This document shows, piece after piece, positions 11,960 through 33,700 of a stretch of DNA of 64,000 nt. The stretch covers positions 22,027,207-22,091,206 of the forward strand of contig NC_064769.1 of the NCBI RefSeq assembly GCF_011397635.1. Reading direction: 5' to 3'. The stretch's first letter is position 1. Each line of letters begins with the position of its first letter. The position numbers and the translations under genes are program-made. The notes beneath the pieces are model-generated. The model did no database searches and was not told the DNA's origin. It saw nothing but the letters and a program-made list of their open reading frames with translations. The DNA comes from Epinephelus fuscoguttatus. Lineage: Eukaryota > Chordata > Actinopteri > Perciformes > Serranidae.

Positions 11960-13788
11960 AAGTAACAGTGCTGACAGAGCTAACAGTGTTAACCTTGGGG
12001 GGGACTGGAGGGTGTGCGTTAGGCTTCCGCAACAATGATATTATGGATATTGCTATTTGCGGTAACTGGCCTTTGAGCGCAGTGCAGGGACTCGCATGCT
12101 CTTAATATTCATGTACGGCCGGGCCGTCTTTGACAACAAAGAACAGAGAAGCTTTCTCTGCTCAGGACGCCATTACTCCACTGTATCTTCTTTTTATATG
12201 ATGCTCTGAATATCATATACAGCTCCTTTTAGGTTCTCTTAAAAACAAAAAGTATTCCTAGTGTTGTCTGGAGAGGCTTAAAGTAGCCATTAAAGTTCGC
12301 AAGTAATTCAACTACCTCCTTTACATCTGCCATTGACATGCATCTTTGACATTCAGATTTCATGTATCTGTGCACACATGAATCCACCAAGTATACATAA
12401 TGCATTGCCTACTGGAGAATCAGTTGAAATCACATACAGTAACAGAGAATGACAGCAATTGTTCACTTGGTTGCTCGTATTGTCCTCTGGGACAGAAACA
12501 ATTCAGCCTTTCAGAGCAATAGTCAATTGCTCATTGATTTAAGCTTCTTAACACAAGACAAAGACGAATAATAAGCTAAAGACGGCAGTGCATGCTTTGT
12601 AGGATGTAAAACAATTTAACAGATCAGCGTTTATTAACATGACAAAGCACTTTTGATGCTGACACACATTTTAGAGGCACAGTCAGCTCAATTTTATGAG
12701 GATGTTTAAGACAATCTCGGTGTCGAGTGGAAATGTGAATTCCATAGCCAGGTGTTATCTGGGGGCAAGAGGCATGGTAATGTAAGGTGTAAAGAGGACA
12801 CTCGTTTGCCAGTTTGGTTGGTTATTATTCATCACCTGAATTATGCTCCTCCTCGTCCTATGTTTATTTTATCAGCTATTTTATCAGGCATTCACACTAT
12901 CAAAGCCTCAAAGCTTGAACTGGCTTTCTGTATTTATTGTTTCTGGTTTTTCTCAACCAGCTTCTCGCCATCTGTACTGAACCACAACTGTCAGTTTACT
13001 CATACAAGTGCTCTGTAGAAGTTAAAGTTCACAGTTCCTGGCTCTACATCTGAGAATGAGATGAAAAGCACCAGTATGGAGGGGAGGGGAAAAAGGGCTG
13101 AACGCTCCACAAAGACACTTTCACAAGTTTGTTCGCAGAAGGGAACTTTCTGCATCTGAATGTGTCCTGCACTTTATATTTCTCTGAGAGGTCAAGGTTG
13201 AGTGTTTGAAGCACTTGACTTTGTTATTCTTGCCCTTACCTTATTTTGAATTTGTCCCTTTTTTGTTGTGTTCCCAGTCATCTAGAATTTAATCACGAAT
13301 TCTGTACATTTTAAGTTACAAGCAGACTTTAGACGAGCTTGTGTTTTGAATCGTGTGACATTTTTTGTTTTATTTCATATATTCTGTTTGCTGACTTTTT
13401 TTTGTCGATCAAATTCAAGGGAGCGTTTGCCAGATTTCACAGGCTTCCAGTTAACTGTCCCCACAATAATAATCTCCTTTATTTAACAGCCAGCCGAAAT
13501 CAGTGTAAAAATCTGCTGAGTGACACAATCAGTGAGATTCTTACTGCAGACTGTGGAATTAAAGACACCATACGATGCATTAAAGTACAATATGTGTGTT
13601 TATGACTTAAAGCTACTGTGTGATACGTTGTTGATTCTGCAGTGCAGCTGTTATTTTGCAGATTGACTGTATGGTATGTTTGCAGTGCTGGTGTGGGGGC
13701 AGTGCACATATAACGAGTATCTTGAATACTGTAAACAAAGGCAGATGTGTTCTGAGCAGGGACGCTAAAACAATGTGCTGTGGTGGTT
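11960..13788. other. Intergenic, nothing recognised
   Basis: The gap between cdc37l1 and ak3 continues here without a recognisable exon or RNA gene. Base composition and short open frames look like ordinary teleost intergenic DNA. Confidence 0.5.
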
Positions 13789-14520
13789 TTAAAGGGATAG
13801 TTCAGATTTTTTAAAGTGGAATTGTATGCTGTACCTATCTATAGTCAGTGTATAGTCAGTAGATGGCAGTCAGCACATCCCCAGATGGAGAAGCAGGCAT
13901 GTTTGCCACCTAAAAAAATCAATATCAGTTTAAGTGTATGCTATATTTAGAATATTTTCACCACTTTACCTTGCTGTCAGACCGCCATTATCGATCACTC
14001 TCTTTATCGCTCTCTACATGCCAGATTCCAATGAGAAAAACAGTAATTTAACATGGCTGAACACAGGAGCTGTTTGTCTATATCCGCCTCAATCAGATAG
14101 TTTGTTTGTGTTGTTGTGTGACTTTGGCATTTAAAACAGTTAGTTGGGATTAGCAGAAGTCGCACAATAACACCAACAAACCAATAAATTGAGGCAGCGG
14201 TAGACCAGCAGCTCCTATGTTCAGTGAGGTAAAATTACAGTTTTTCTCAATGGAGTCTGGCTGTGAAGAGAGCATAGATGGGAACTGAAGCTGCCAGCAA
14301 GGTTAAGTGACAAATACATTGAATATAGGCACTTTTTTTTTTTAGGTGGCCTAAGTACATTTTACTCTTGTCACCATCCAAAGCAGAGCACTGCTTAGCT
14401 TCTGTGGCGGTACTCCTGTCTGCTTCTCCAAACTAAGGGCGTACCAGTCGTCAGTAGTTCATACCTTGACTTTTGATAAGTACCATATACAATCACATTT
14501 CTAAAGATCCGTTCTTTTTA
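13789..14520. mobile_element. Long fold-back MITE
   Basis: The left arm starts TTAAAGGGATAGTTCAG and runs through GTGGAATTGTATGCTGTACC to GGAGAAGCAGGCA. The right arm reads the same landmarks in reverse complement (TGTCTGCTTCTCC, GGTACGCC-type sequence, ATACAATCACAT) and ends near 14520. The centre is about 350 bp with no open frame. It matches in style a MITE very common in perciform genomes. The exact right end is uncertain. Confidence 0.65.
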
Positions 14521-16409
14521 ATGTGTTTTTTGTCTTTCTTTTTTTGTCCACAGTGACTTATCAACTATGCAAAAATATTGTATGGCTTAAGCTGTTGTCC
14601 TAAACCCGTGGCCAGTGCCCATGGTGTCGGAACTTCCTAAATTATCTATATCACAGGATTTGTGAGTGTAAGACTGTCACTAAGCTATGAGCTTTAGGAA
14701 AACGATATACTTCTCGTTCACAGTGAGCTACTGTAAGATTTGGCTTCTCTTGCTGCTGCTGTGAGAAACTGAAATATAAAACAAGTGCTACATGTTTGTG
14801 TCTGGTGTCAGCGGCTGCAGCTCTTTGTTAAACATCTGATAAGTTTATGAAACGTTGGTTGAGACATGATTGGAAATTTGAGCTTACCAAGACCTCTAAT
14901 GCACTTCTCATTGCTGCTTGAGGCTCCATGAGATTGAGTTGCATTGTGGGTAATGTAGGCACAAGGAAGAAGCATGTGTGGAGTAAATAAAAGATAATAT
15001 CTCTGTTTAATTGTCTGTTTTAGCAGCAGATGTATTACTGTCAATATCAGTCAAAACAACGACTACCCAGCTGTGTAACTCTGGTGTACAGTAATATATA
15101 GACACAAACTACTATCAGAAGTTTATTGTGATTTTTAATAAATACTCACGACACAGTTGTAAGTTGTCTATGAAGAGGAGATGTGCTTTTAAGCATTGCT
15201 TTCAAGTTTTTAAGACATACACACAGTACAATTCAGGAAACATTCACTCATAAATCTACAGTACATTCTCGAGGCAAGTTAGCGTCTCTGTTGCTTATCA
15301 CACGATCTAACATTCTTAAGACTTAAGTGCAAAAACACACAACTGCTGATCAGCCTTGAATGCCATGATGTCATCGAACAAGATGATAGTCCTGTACAAA
15401 CTCTGCTTTAAATGTGTTAAGTTAATACATTTTTTAAAATTAGGTTCTTAGTTGTCCAGTGGCATTGAAAAGGCAAATATCAGTATACACTTAAAGACCT
15501 TGTCACCACATGAAACGCCTGGTTAAAATGGAAATAATGTGGCATATTTCACAGGCTGTTAAGACTTAAGGTGGTTTAAATAAAGTGTTACACTATGATG
15601 GTTTAATAAAAACTTTAAAAATGTTCAATAAAGTGAGTGTGGTTGTGGTTTATGTTCATAAAAACATTAAAAACTACATTCACTGAGCTGCCTGTCACAG
15701 CAGCAAAAGGCACTTTAGTGCAAAAGTGAATTTACAGTAATGTGTAGCGCATGGCACAAATCCCTTTAGTAATTACCTAATGCATACAAACAGGGTGGCT
15801 ACAGGTCCTTAAAATACACATTTACCAATAAAAGCAGTAGGAAGTATGATTCAAGTTTAAGACTATTTAAAAATGGGTGAGTCTTAGAGCTGTAGGTGGT
15901 AACTTTTATAAAAAATAACTTTCATATTTGATAAACTGTCACTATATCCTGACAGTAGTACATGAGACAAATAATCTTTGGAAAAAAAAATCATGTTCCT
16001 CTGCCTCTAGTTCCTGGCCTTCCTGCAAGAATGCACTGCGACCCAGCTGCCATTTTGGAAACAGTCAAGCAAAAACTGAGCACCACTCACAAGCTAGAGC
16101 AAAGTTTCTCATATCACAGATAAACAGTACACTAAAATATGTTTCTGAACATATTCAAGGAAAGAAAAAGGCAATGCAGTGACAGAATCTTGATTCACAT
16201 TTGATCAACGCTGCCTAGTCTGACAGTTTGACCACACTTCAAGCAGCAACTGACTGCCAGTTATGAGATTACTCGGCTCTGATTAGTTGATTTATTCAGG
16301 CGCAGTGATTCTTGCCAATGCCTTTAGAAGCACTATGAGGAAGCAGAGGAACATGATTTCTTTACAGATTGTCTGTCTTATGTCCTACTGTCAGGATGTA
16401 GGGATAACT
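14521..16409. other. Intergenic, nothing recognised
   Basis: No exon, RNA gene or complete transposon was seen. Several AATAAA signals on both strands could serve distal ak3 3' ends, but no transcript can be inferred. Confidence 0.45.
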
Positions 16410-16982
16410 CAGGGGTCGGCAGTCTTTACTATCAAAAGAGCCATTTTCGGCTAAAAAAAAAAAAATCTGTCTGGAGCTGCAGAACATATTTAAGCCTCAT
16501 AATAAATGTACTTGAGCATTCATTAATATGTTTTAGCACAAGGTGGCTCCTCTGCAGTGAGCTATATTTGATTATTTGGTACTTTAACTTTGCAGCGTTG
16601 CTGATAAACGCAAACAAATTTGTCCATGCACTATTAGCTTCTCTATTTTTCCCTGAGACTTCCCTTTTCGGAGTTTGAATCCACAGCTAACCGAGCTAGG
16701 AAGACCCAAGGCTACCGTAGCCATCGCTAGTGATGTTTTTAGAGGAAAAGGCCCCAGGCCAGATGTATGACGCATATTTTAGTTGACGAAATGTTAAAAC
16801 ATTTTTTTAAATGGGTGTATAGGCTACGCATTTTTACAGCTGAAGAATGTAAGAATCACTTCAAGCCTACAAAAATAAATGGAAATGTTAAAAAAAAGGT
16901 TATTCATTTCCATATAATTGTCTGTCAAACCAACAGGGAGCCACTGGAGAGGGGCTAAAGAGCTTCAGGTTGCTGACCCCTG
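16410..16982. mobile_element. hAT-type MITE
   Basis: The termini are CAGGGGTCGGCA on the left and TGCTGACCCCTG on the right. The flanking 8-bp target duplication is GGATAACT (16402-16409) and GGATAGCT (16983-16990), with one mismatch. Internal GAGCC motifs next to each end fit the hAT class. There is no transposase. Confidence 0.75.
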
Positions 16983-17974
16983 GGATAGCTTACGCAAATA
17001 TGACAAAAAGCTATTCATATAAAAGTTACCAGCTGTAGCTTTAAACTTTTTTTAGTGACATCATCGCAAGAATTCAGTGTTGTGTCAAAGACTGTATGCC
17101 AGAGTAGGGAGGGACACATTTTAACAGGAGGGGAACTCTATTTGCCTGGGAAACAGACTTTAACACAACACCTGTATGTGTGCGATGCCTCTATTTTTGC
17201 CCCTTCTTCGCATTTCTATCCCGCAATTAGTCTGTCTTGTTAAACTAACCCCATGCTAGTGCTAATTTATATTACATTTTATATTTATTGTATTTAAAAA
17301 GGTCTTAAATTTACCTTGTTTACACCTGTAGTCACCCTGAACAAACAGTCCCGATAAGGCAGCTATTTATATCTTTGTTGTGCGGGGGCAAAATGAACAT
17401 GCGTTATTGCTTTCAAAGCAAGAGAAAACAGGAAAGCCTCTAATTTATCTCAAAACATTTTGCTGGGTGTGGCTGCCATCAACTGAAAAAAAGTACTCAT
17501 GTTTGCAATAAGAACACCTAAACATCACTCCACTCTTTAGCTGCTTGCTTTCACCAGAGAAGACTTGACATAACTATTTCTATCTTGCAACATTTCTTGT
17601 GAATGTGACCTTGATACTGTGCTGTTAAAGACCTTGATCTTCGTTTCACTGACGTCTCCTGGCTTTATAAAGGCACATAATTAAATAAAGAGACAATCTG
17701 TGAAACGTCTAAACGCTAATGTTTGAAGGATTTTAAGCGTCCTGAGAGTTTAGCCAAACTAAATTCAGAGACGTGATCGACACAGTGCAACAGTGGAGTT
17801 TTTCCCAACAACATCTGCAGTCTAACTATCGCTTCCTGACATCAACTGTATGAGCCTGCTCCTCATAATATATCATTACACAGATGGCTCTTCTCTTGTT
17901 TCACAGAAAGTGGCACCTGATTGGATGTCGCAAACAGATTGGTTTCTGCCAGTAAACTTTAACCCTTCTCGTGC
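16983..17974 (-). other. ak3: Probable ak3 3' UTR and downstream DNA
   Basis: This lies directly after the ak3 stop codon on the minus strand. The first clear poly(A) signal I saw on that strand is AATAAA at 17284-17289 (TTTATT on the plus strand), which would give a 3' UTR of about 690 nt. The extent is inferred from that signal only. Confidence 0.4.
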
Positions 17975-27720
<9,746 letters not shown>

Positions 27721-30700
27721 ATGGCCAGCCACGGGCTCGTCTACGACGGCTGCAACTTCTTCAGACAGCGGCTGGTTTTGTCCACACTCAGCGGGAAGCG
27801 TGTTAAGATCAAGAACATACGGTGTAAAGATGACGACCCGGGGCTGCGCGGTGAGTCGCTGCCTCGCTCCGCATGTGGCGTCGCAGTTAGCTCGGCGGCT
27901 AACGTGCTAGCTGTTACGCAGTTGGGAGTGTGTGTTATCACTGGGCGTCAGAGGTGGGGAAACAGTGGGACAGGAGTGTAAATGTGAGATAATTTTAATC
28001 TTAACTCATTGTGTTAAGTTATGTCGTTGTTTTGCTTGTGAAGAGCGAGTTTACAGAGCGTTGCCTTTTTATATTAAAGTGATTTATCTTGGTGAACGTG
28101 AGTGAGGGTCATCAAAAGTTCCCACAGTAGATGCAAAACATGTTTATATATCATATGTAAAATATAAAAACAGGGCTTTAGTTTTCCTCATCTACTTGTT
28201 GATATTAAAAAAGTTTTTGGCTTAAATTTAATGAAAAAAATCTTGTTAATATTTTTATTTTTTTGCTTGTCATCTCCAGATTTTGAGGCCAGCTTCATCA
28301 GACTGCTAGACAAAGTGACCAATGGCTCCAGAATAGAGATTAACCAAACAGGTGAGTGTTATTATTAGGATATGACTGCGGTGTTTACCTTTGTGTGGTT
28401 TATGTAATCACTGTTTACTGCCAGAGGAAAGCAGAGTGCTGAGGTTTCAGCATTGTCGATCTGCAGATAGACAACTTGGATCTGAAAAATAGGATTTTAG
28501 CAGATGTTTTTTAGAGTTGTTTTTACTATTTTGGTCTCTTGTGGTTATTTTGATATCTAATTTTTGCTGTTTTTGGGTGTGGCATTGATATCAAGTTCAA
28601 CTGTGATGTACATTTGCTTCCTTAAAACAAGACTGTAATGCAGAGGTGTGGACTCAAGTCTTGTGTCTTGGACTCAAGTCACAAATTTGACTTTAGACTT
28701 GACAAAATCAAAAAAGACTTGCAACTCAATTTGAATTTTAACACCAGTGACTCGTGACTTCACTTGGACTTCAGCCTTTTGACTTGAATATACTTGATAC
28801 CTTCCCCCAAGTCCAAAGATGAAAAAGTATGTTGTATAAAAGGTGTGCCACAAACCAGTTCATCTCCTGAATCAGCTAACGTCAACACTATATGGAGCAA
28901 GCCAACAGGAAATTTTTCCAGAACCACTTTGTTCCATCTGATCTGACAGCATCTAATCAAGTTGCAGGAGAGAAACATGAAGAACTAACGTTTCTTTGGA
29001 CTTACTTGTGTTTCTTTAAGATGTTTCACCTCTCATCCAAGAAGCTTCTTCAGTTCTAAAGGACTGGTGCGGAGTTGTTGGGGTCACATGTGAGCTCTTA
29101 GTTTCAGGTCGTTGACCCACTTAGCCATCGTGTGAGTCGTTAGGGTCAGGCGGGACCAGATGTGAATGGGTGTGAAGTCATCAATTATTATGTAGTCTTG
29201 GGATCCCTCCCTAGATGACTAGTCATCCAGGTCATCCATAACATCCATGCTGTTATTGCACATTACGACTCTTTTAGTGCTCGGAATTCAAAGTTTAGGA
29301 CTTAGGACTTGCTGTCTTGACTTTGGACATGATTGCAAAGACTTACTTGTGACAGAATCAGAATCAGAACAATAACTTGGCCCCACCTCTGCTGTAAAAT
29401 ATCACCCGTTGGATGCACTCACTGTTGTCATTTGTCTGTCCTCACAAGGTACTGTGTTATTCTACCAGCCTGGCTTGTTGATTGGCGGCTCCATTGAGCA
29501 TGACTGTAACACACAGCGCTCCATCGGCTACTACCTCGAGGCCCTGCTCATGCTGGCTCCATTCATGAAGATGTCCCTGAAGGCCACACTCAGGGGAGTC
29601 ACCAACGACCCAATGGACCCGACAGTAAGGACACACATGTATCTGTTACTTTTTGTTTCTTAGTTTTGCTCCCTCTGATTTCATTTTGACTCATGTAGCT
29701 CATGAGCGCATTGGGTGGAGCTGAAGCATTCCTCTGCAAAGAAACATGCCAACTTCTTTGCACATTGAATTTGTGGGGATAGTGCACGCCTCCCAAATCC
29801 AAATGGGCACTGCCCTCTAGTGTACACATCATTTAATGCAGTCATATGTCAGCTCAGATCAACAGCGCTGGTGTAATTACAAACCATACATTTGGAGCAG
29901 AGGTGGAGAGCTTTTGAACGTAGCAGCATAGTCAGGTTTTCAGGTGCTCACGACTGAATAAATCTTGCATACCCTCTTTAAAGCAGACTCTGAAGTCAGT
30001 GCTGAAAGAGGGACCAAACAACAGAGCTGGTTAAATTTTAAAATTCAGAATTAATGTCAAAATAAATCTGATCCCAGGCTGAAACAACTGGAGTTTGAAT
30101 CTCTTCCTTAATGAACATCCCTAAAAGCATCAGCCACTGCATCATTCTTATCTCTTTGCTATGTGCTGCAGTGTTTCAAAGTGTGTATTGTCAACAAACT
30201 ACGCACAAGAAAGCAAAAAGAAGAGGCAGTAGAGAAGTGTTGTCATGGAAACAGTTTGTTGCTGTGATTAGAAGTTGTCCATTGACGTTTTCCTCCCTTT
30301 GAAAACACAGAGCTGTATCTTAAGGATGTAAATCTTGTGTCCCCTGCAGGTGGACATGCTGAAGTCCACGGCGCTCCCTCTGATGAAGAAGTTTGGGATC
30401 GATGGAGAAAGCTTTGAGCTCAAGGTGACGACTCAGTGGCGGCCTGTCAATTAAACATGGTGTAATGTTACGGGTGCATTTAAATATAGTGCTGCTACTT
30501 GAAAACAAATCAGTCTATCCTCCTCCACCTCACCCTTTCTCTGTGCTGCTGCTCCCTCAGGTGGTGAAGAGGGGTATGGCACCCGGTGGAGGAGGAGAGG
30601 CGTTATTCTCATGTCCCGTCCGCAGGACCATCAGACCAGTGCAGCTGACGGACCCCGGGAAGATCAAGCGGATCAGAGGAGTGGCGTATCCTTCCCAGGC

Positions 30701-33700
30701 TCTCAGTCAAGGCCCTTTTTTATCTGAAACAACACTGATGTGATAAAAAATTGTCATTTTAAAGTTTTTTCATTGCTCAGTCTTAATGTAGTTGGTTGTC
30801 TGAACTACTGAATATTATCTCAGTTATTCCTTTTGTTGATAATATGTCTGGAAAAAAAATGAAAAATACCACCCTAAAGCCCAACGTGACAGCTTTACAC
30901 GTCTTGTTTCTTCTTATCAGTTGTCAAAAAGCAAAATATATTAAGTTAACACTGTTAGTTAACAGATAAAAGCAGCAAATTTTCACATTGGAGAGGCCCG
31001 AACAGATAATTTTTGGCATTTTTTGCCCTCCCAAAAAATGAAAACAGTGAATTGAATGCCTATATATATTTCTTTCTTTCTTTTTTTTGGGGTGGGCATT
31101 TTGCTTTTAATGGACAGGACAGGTAAGCGTGAAAGGGGGAGAGAGAGGGGCCGCTGCGGCAACAGCCTTGTACATGGGGCGCCTGCTCTACCACTAAGCC
31201 ACCGACGCCCCGCCTATATATATTTCTGTTGACTCATCCCTCTCTAGTGTGTATCTCATCATGAATTCCAGTAACTAAACTTTAAAGTTTCTCAAGTTTG
31301 TGTTGCTTTTCGGCTTTTAGTTGAACTCGTTTTTCCATTGATTTGCCTTCTGTATGAGTCATCAAAGGTCCTTGACAGGCTAAACCCAGATATTCAGTTC
31401 GAGTTTCTCCTCAGATGGCCAACAGGATAGTGGAGTCAGCCAGGAGCATCCTCAACCAGTTCATTCCAGACATCTACATCCACACAGACCACATGAAAGG
31501 AGCCAACTCTGGCAAGTGAGTAACAACATTAATGTATTTACAGGGTTGAAAATTGTGCACACATGTACTCACTTTATTCTCAGACCTTTGAGGTAAAGTT
31601 CACACAGATAAACCAGTGTCATCCAACATGTATATATGCAAACACAGACTGGGAAAAACGCCCTCTGTGCAACTGTATTCAAAGTGTCAATTAGCGCAGC
31701 TTATTCAGAGAAACTCACAAAGTAATTCATGCTGGTTCATCGCAGGTCTCCAGGTTTTGGTCTGACCCTGGTGGCAGAGACACTGAACGGCTCCTTCCTC
31801 AGTGCTGAGATGTCGTCCACGCCGCAGGGGCAAGGAGACCCCGTACTACCAGAGGACCTCGGCAGGAACTGTGCCAAACTGCTTTTGGAGGAAGTACATC
31901 GAGTAAGTGCTGAACAAACCCTCACATAAGCGATTTATCTCTGATGTGTTCAGGAGCATATCCTGCATGGGGTCATGTGTGAACGGGAGCAGGGATCGAT
32001 ATTCAGGGAAATCTGTACCACCAGTTCCCTACCTCAAGAATCATTTTAGGGAAAATGGCAGAACAGCTGAGGTTTGAATAGAAGCGGTAACATTTCAAGG
32101 ACAAACACGTAAAGGGTTATGTGTTGGTTTAGCATTTAGACCAATGCTTCGACAGAGGATTTGGTAACAACTGGCAATACAAGTTCTTTTTTTTGTAAAC
32201 AAGAGTAGCTGAAAAGATAACAGTCAGAAACTGAATGTACAACGCATTCATCTGGCCTTGATCCATTTTCTTCAGATTAGAGTTGAGAGTTTTATGGTGG
32301 TTGGCATCCATAAGCATTGCATTACCGCCATCTGCTGGACTGGATTGCCATCGCATGTGTGAAAAGGTGCAACACGGAAATGTTCCTGAACTTAGTACAT
32401 ACGTAAAAAAACATTACCCCAGTAATTTACCGGGGATTATGTGTGAAAGAGTCTAAAAAGTAAAGACTGTATTGGGACGTCCAGCCAAACCCAACACAAA
32501 TCTCACCAGAGGTGGACGGTTTTACCTTTGTTGGCGATGGGAGCAGGAAGTCACAATATATAGTCTGCGGGTCCCATGATTCGTTGGAATACAAGCTTGT
32601 CTCTTTACCAGCCCTGTTTGTGTGCCTGTCATTTGCACACGGTCACTAACCGGCTAGTTCAGCCTAAGCTTATGTCATAGGTTCCAGTGTAGCCTCCTTA
32701 ACTGTTATTGTAGCAGCTGTAATATGGTGCATAAATTGTGTTCAGTCCAGTTACATTTGGAAAATCTAGCCAGAAGATTCAATTATTTTGTCCCCATTCG
32801 AGTTAGCATACGTCTTAACCAAAAGTTAGACGGCTCGGCCAGTGGAAATGAGCTGGTGTGAATGCTCCACCCATTCCATGAAAGATAATAAAAGAAGTAA
32901 TAATAACCATATTGGAGTTTTAATTACTGAAACATGGTCAGAAATCCAGCATGAGCAGGCAGGAGCGGGATTAATAAAACCGTTAGCGCAGGGTTCTACT
33001 ATACTATACATACTCATTTCACACGCGCTCATGTGAGTGTTGTAGCTCTAAGGATTGTTCGTTAAAGAAAAGATCCAGGTTTCAGTTGTCACAGCCTCAT
33101 CTTTGACATGGAAATTTGAATCATAAAATTTAAATGACTGCTCATTTCATCCCTCTCTCAGCACTGAGTTTTCAGGCTGCTGTGAAGAGTGTATACAAGG
33201 TTTACTCAGCTGTAAGCAGGTGTAGACACTCAGTCATACCCAGGAGTCTGGCCAAAGATTTCAGCCTTGGCACAAACAGGCCTGCTCCCCATAAACATCC
33301 AGCAGCGGCACTTATAATCAGACAAGGAAAGGCTTGATATTGATTTTCATTTTTTGAAAGCCTGTTGAGGAAGTGCGCTTTGTTTTGGTCTTAGAGAGGA
33401 AGTAAACACAATCAAACCAGGGAGGATTTGTAAAAACAAGGCTTAGCTACATTACGATGTACAATGTTTGAGTTCTGGTTGCTCACTTAACTGATTTACA
33501 AAGTAACTGCCATTCAGAATACCAAGCCTGTCCTGTTTTATTTGCATAGTAGAAGCAGGGCTAATCTAATCTTTTTTTTGGATGTTTTTGGAAGTTATTT
33601 TTTGTAATGTATTATATATACTGTTTGGATTACCCACCCTGAAGGATGCAGTATTATGATACTGTGCTCAAGTTCAGCTCACTCAAATTAAGCTTTTTGC

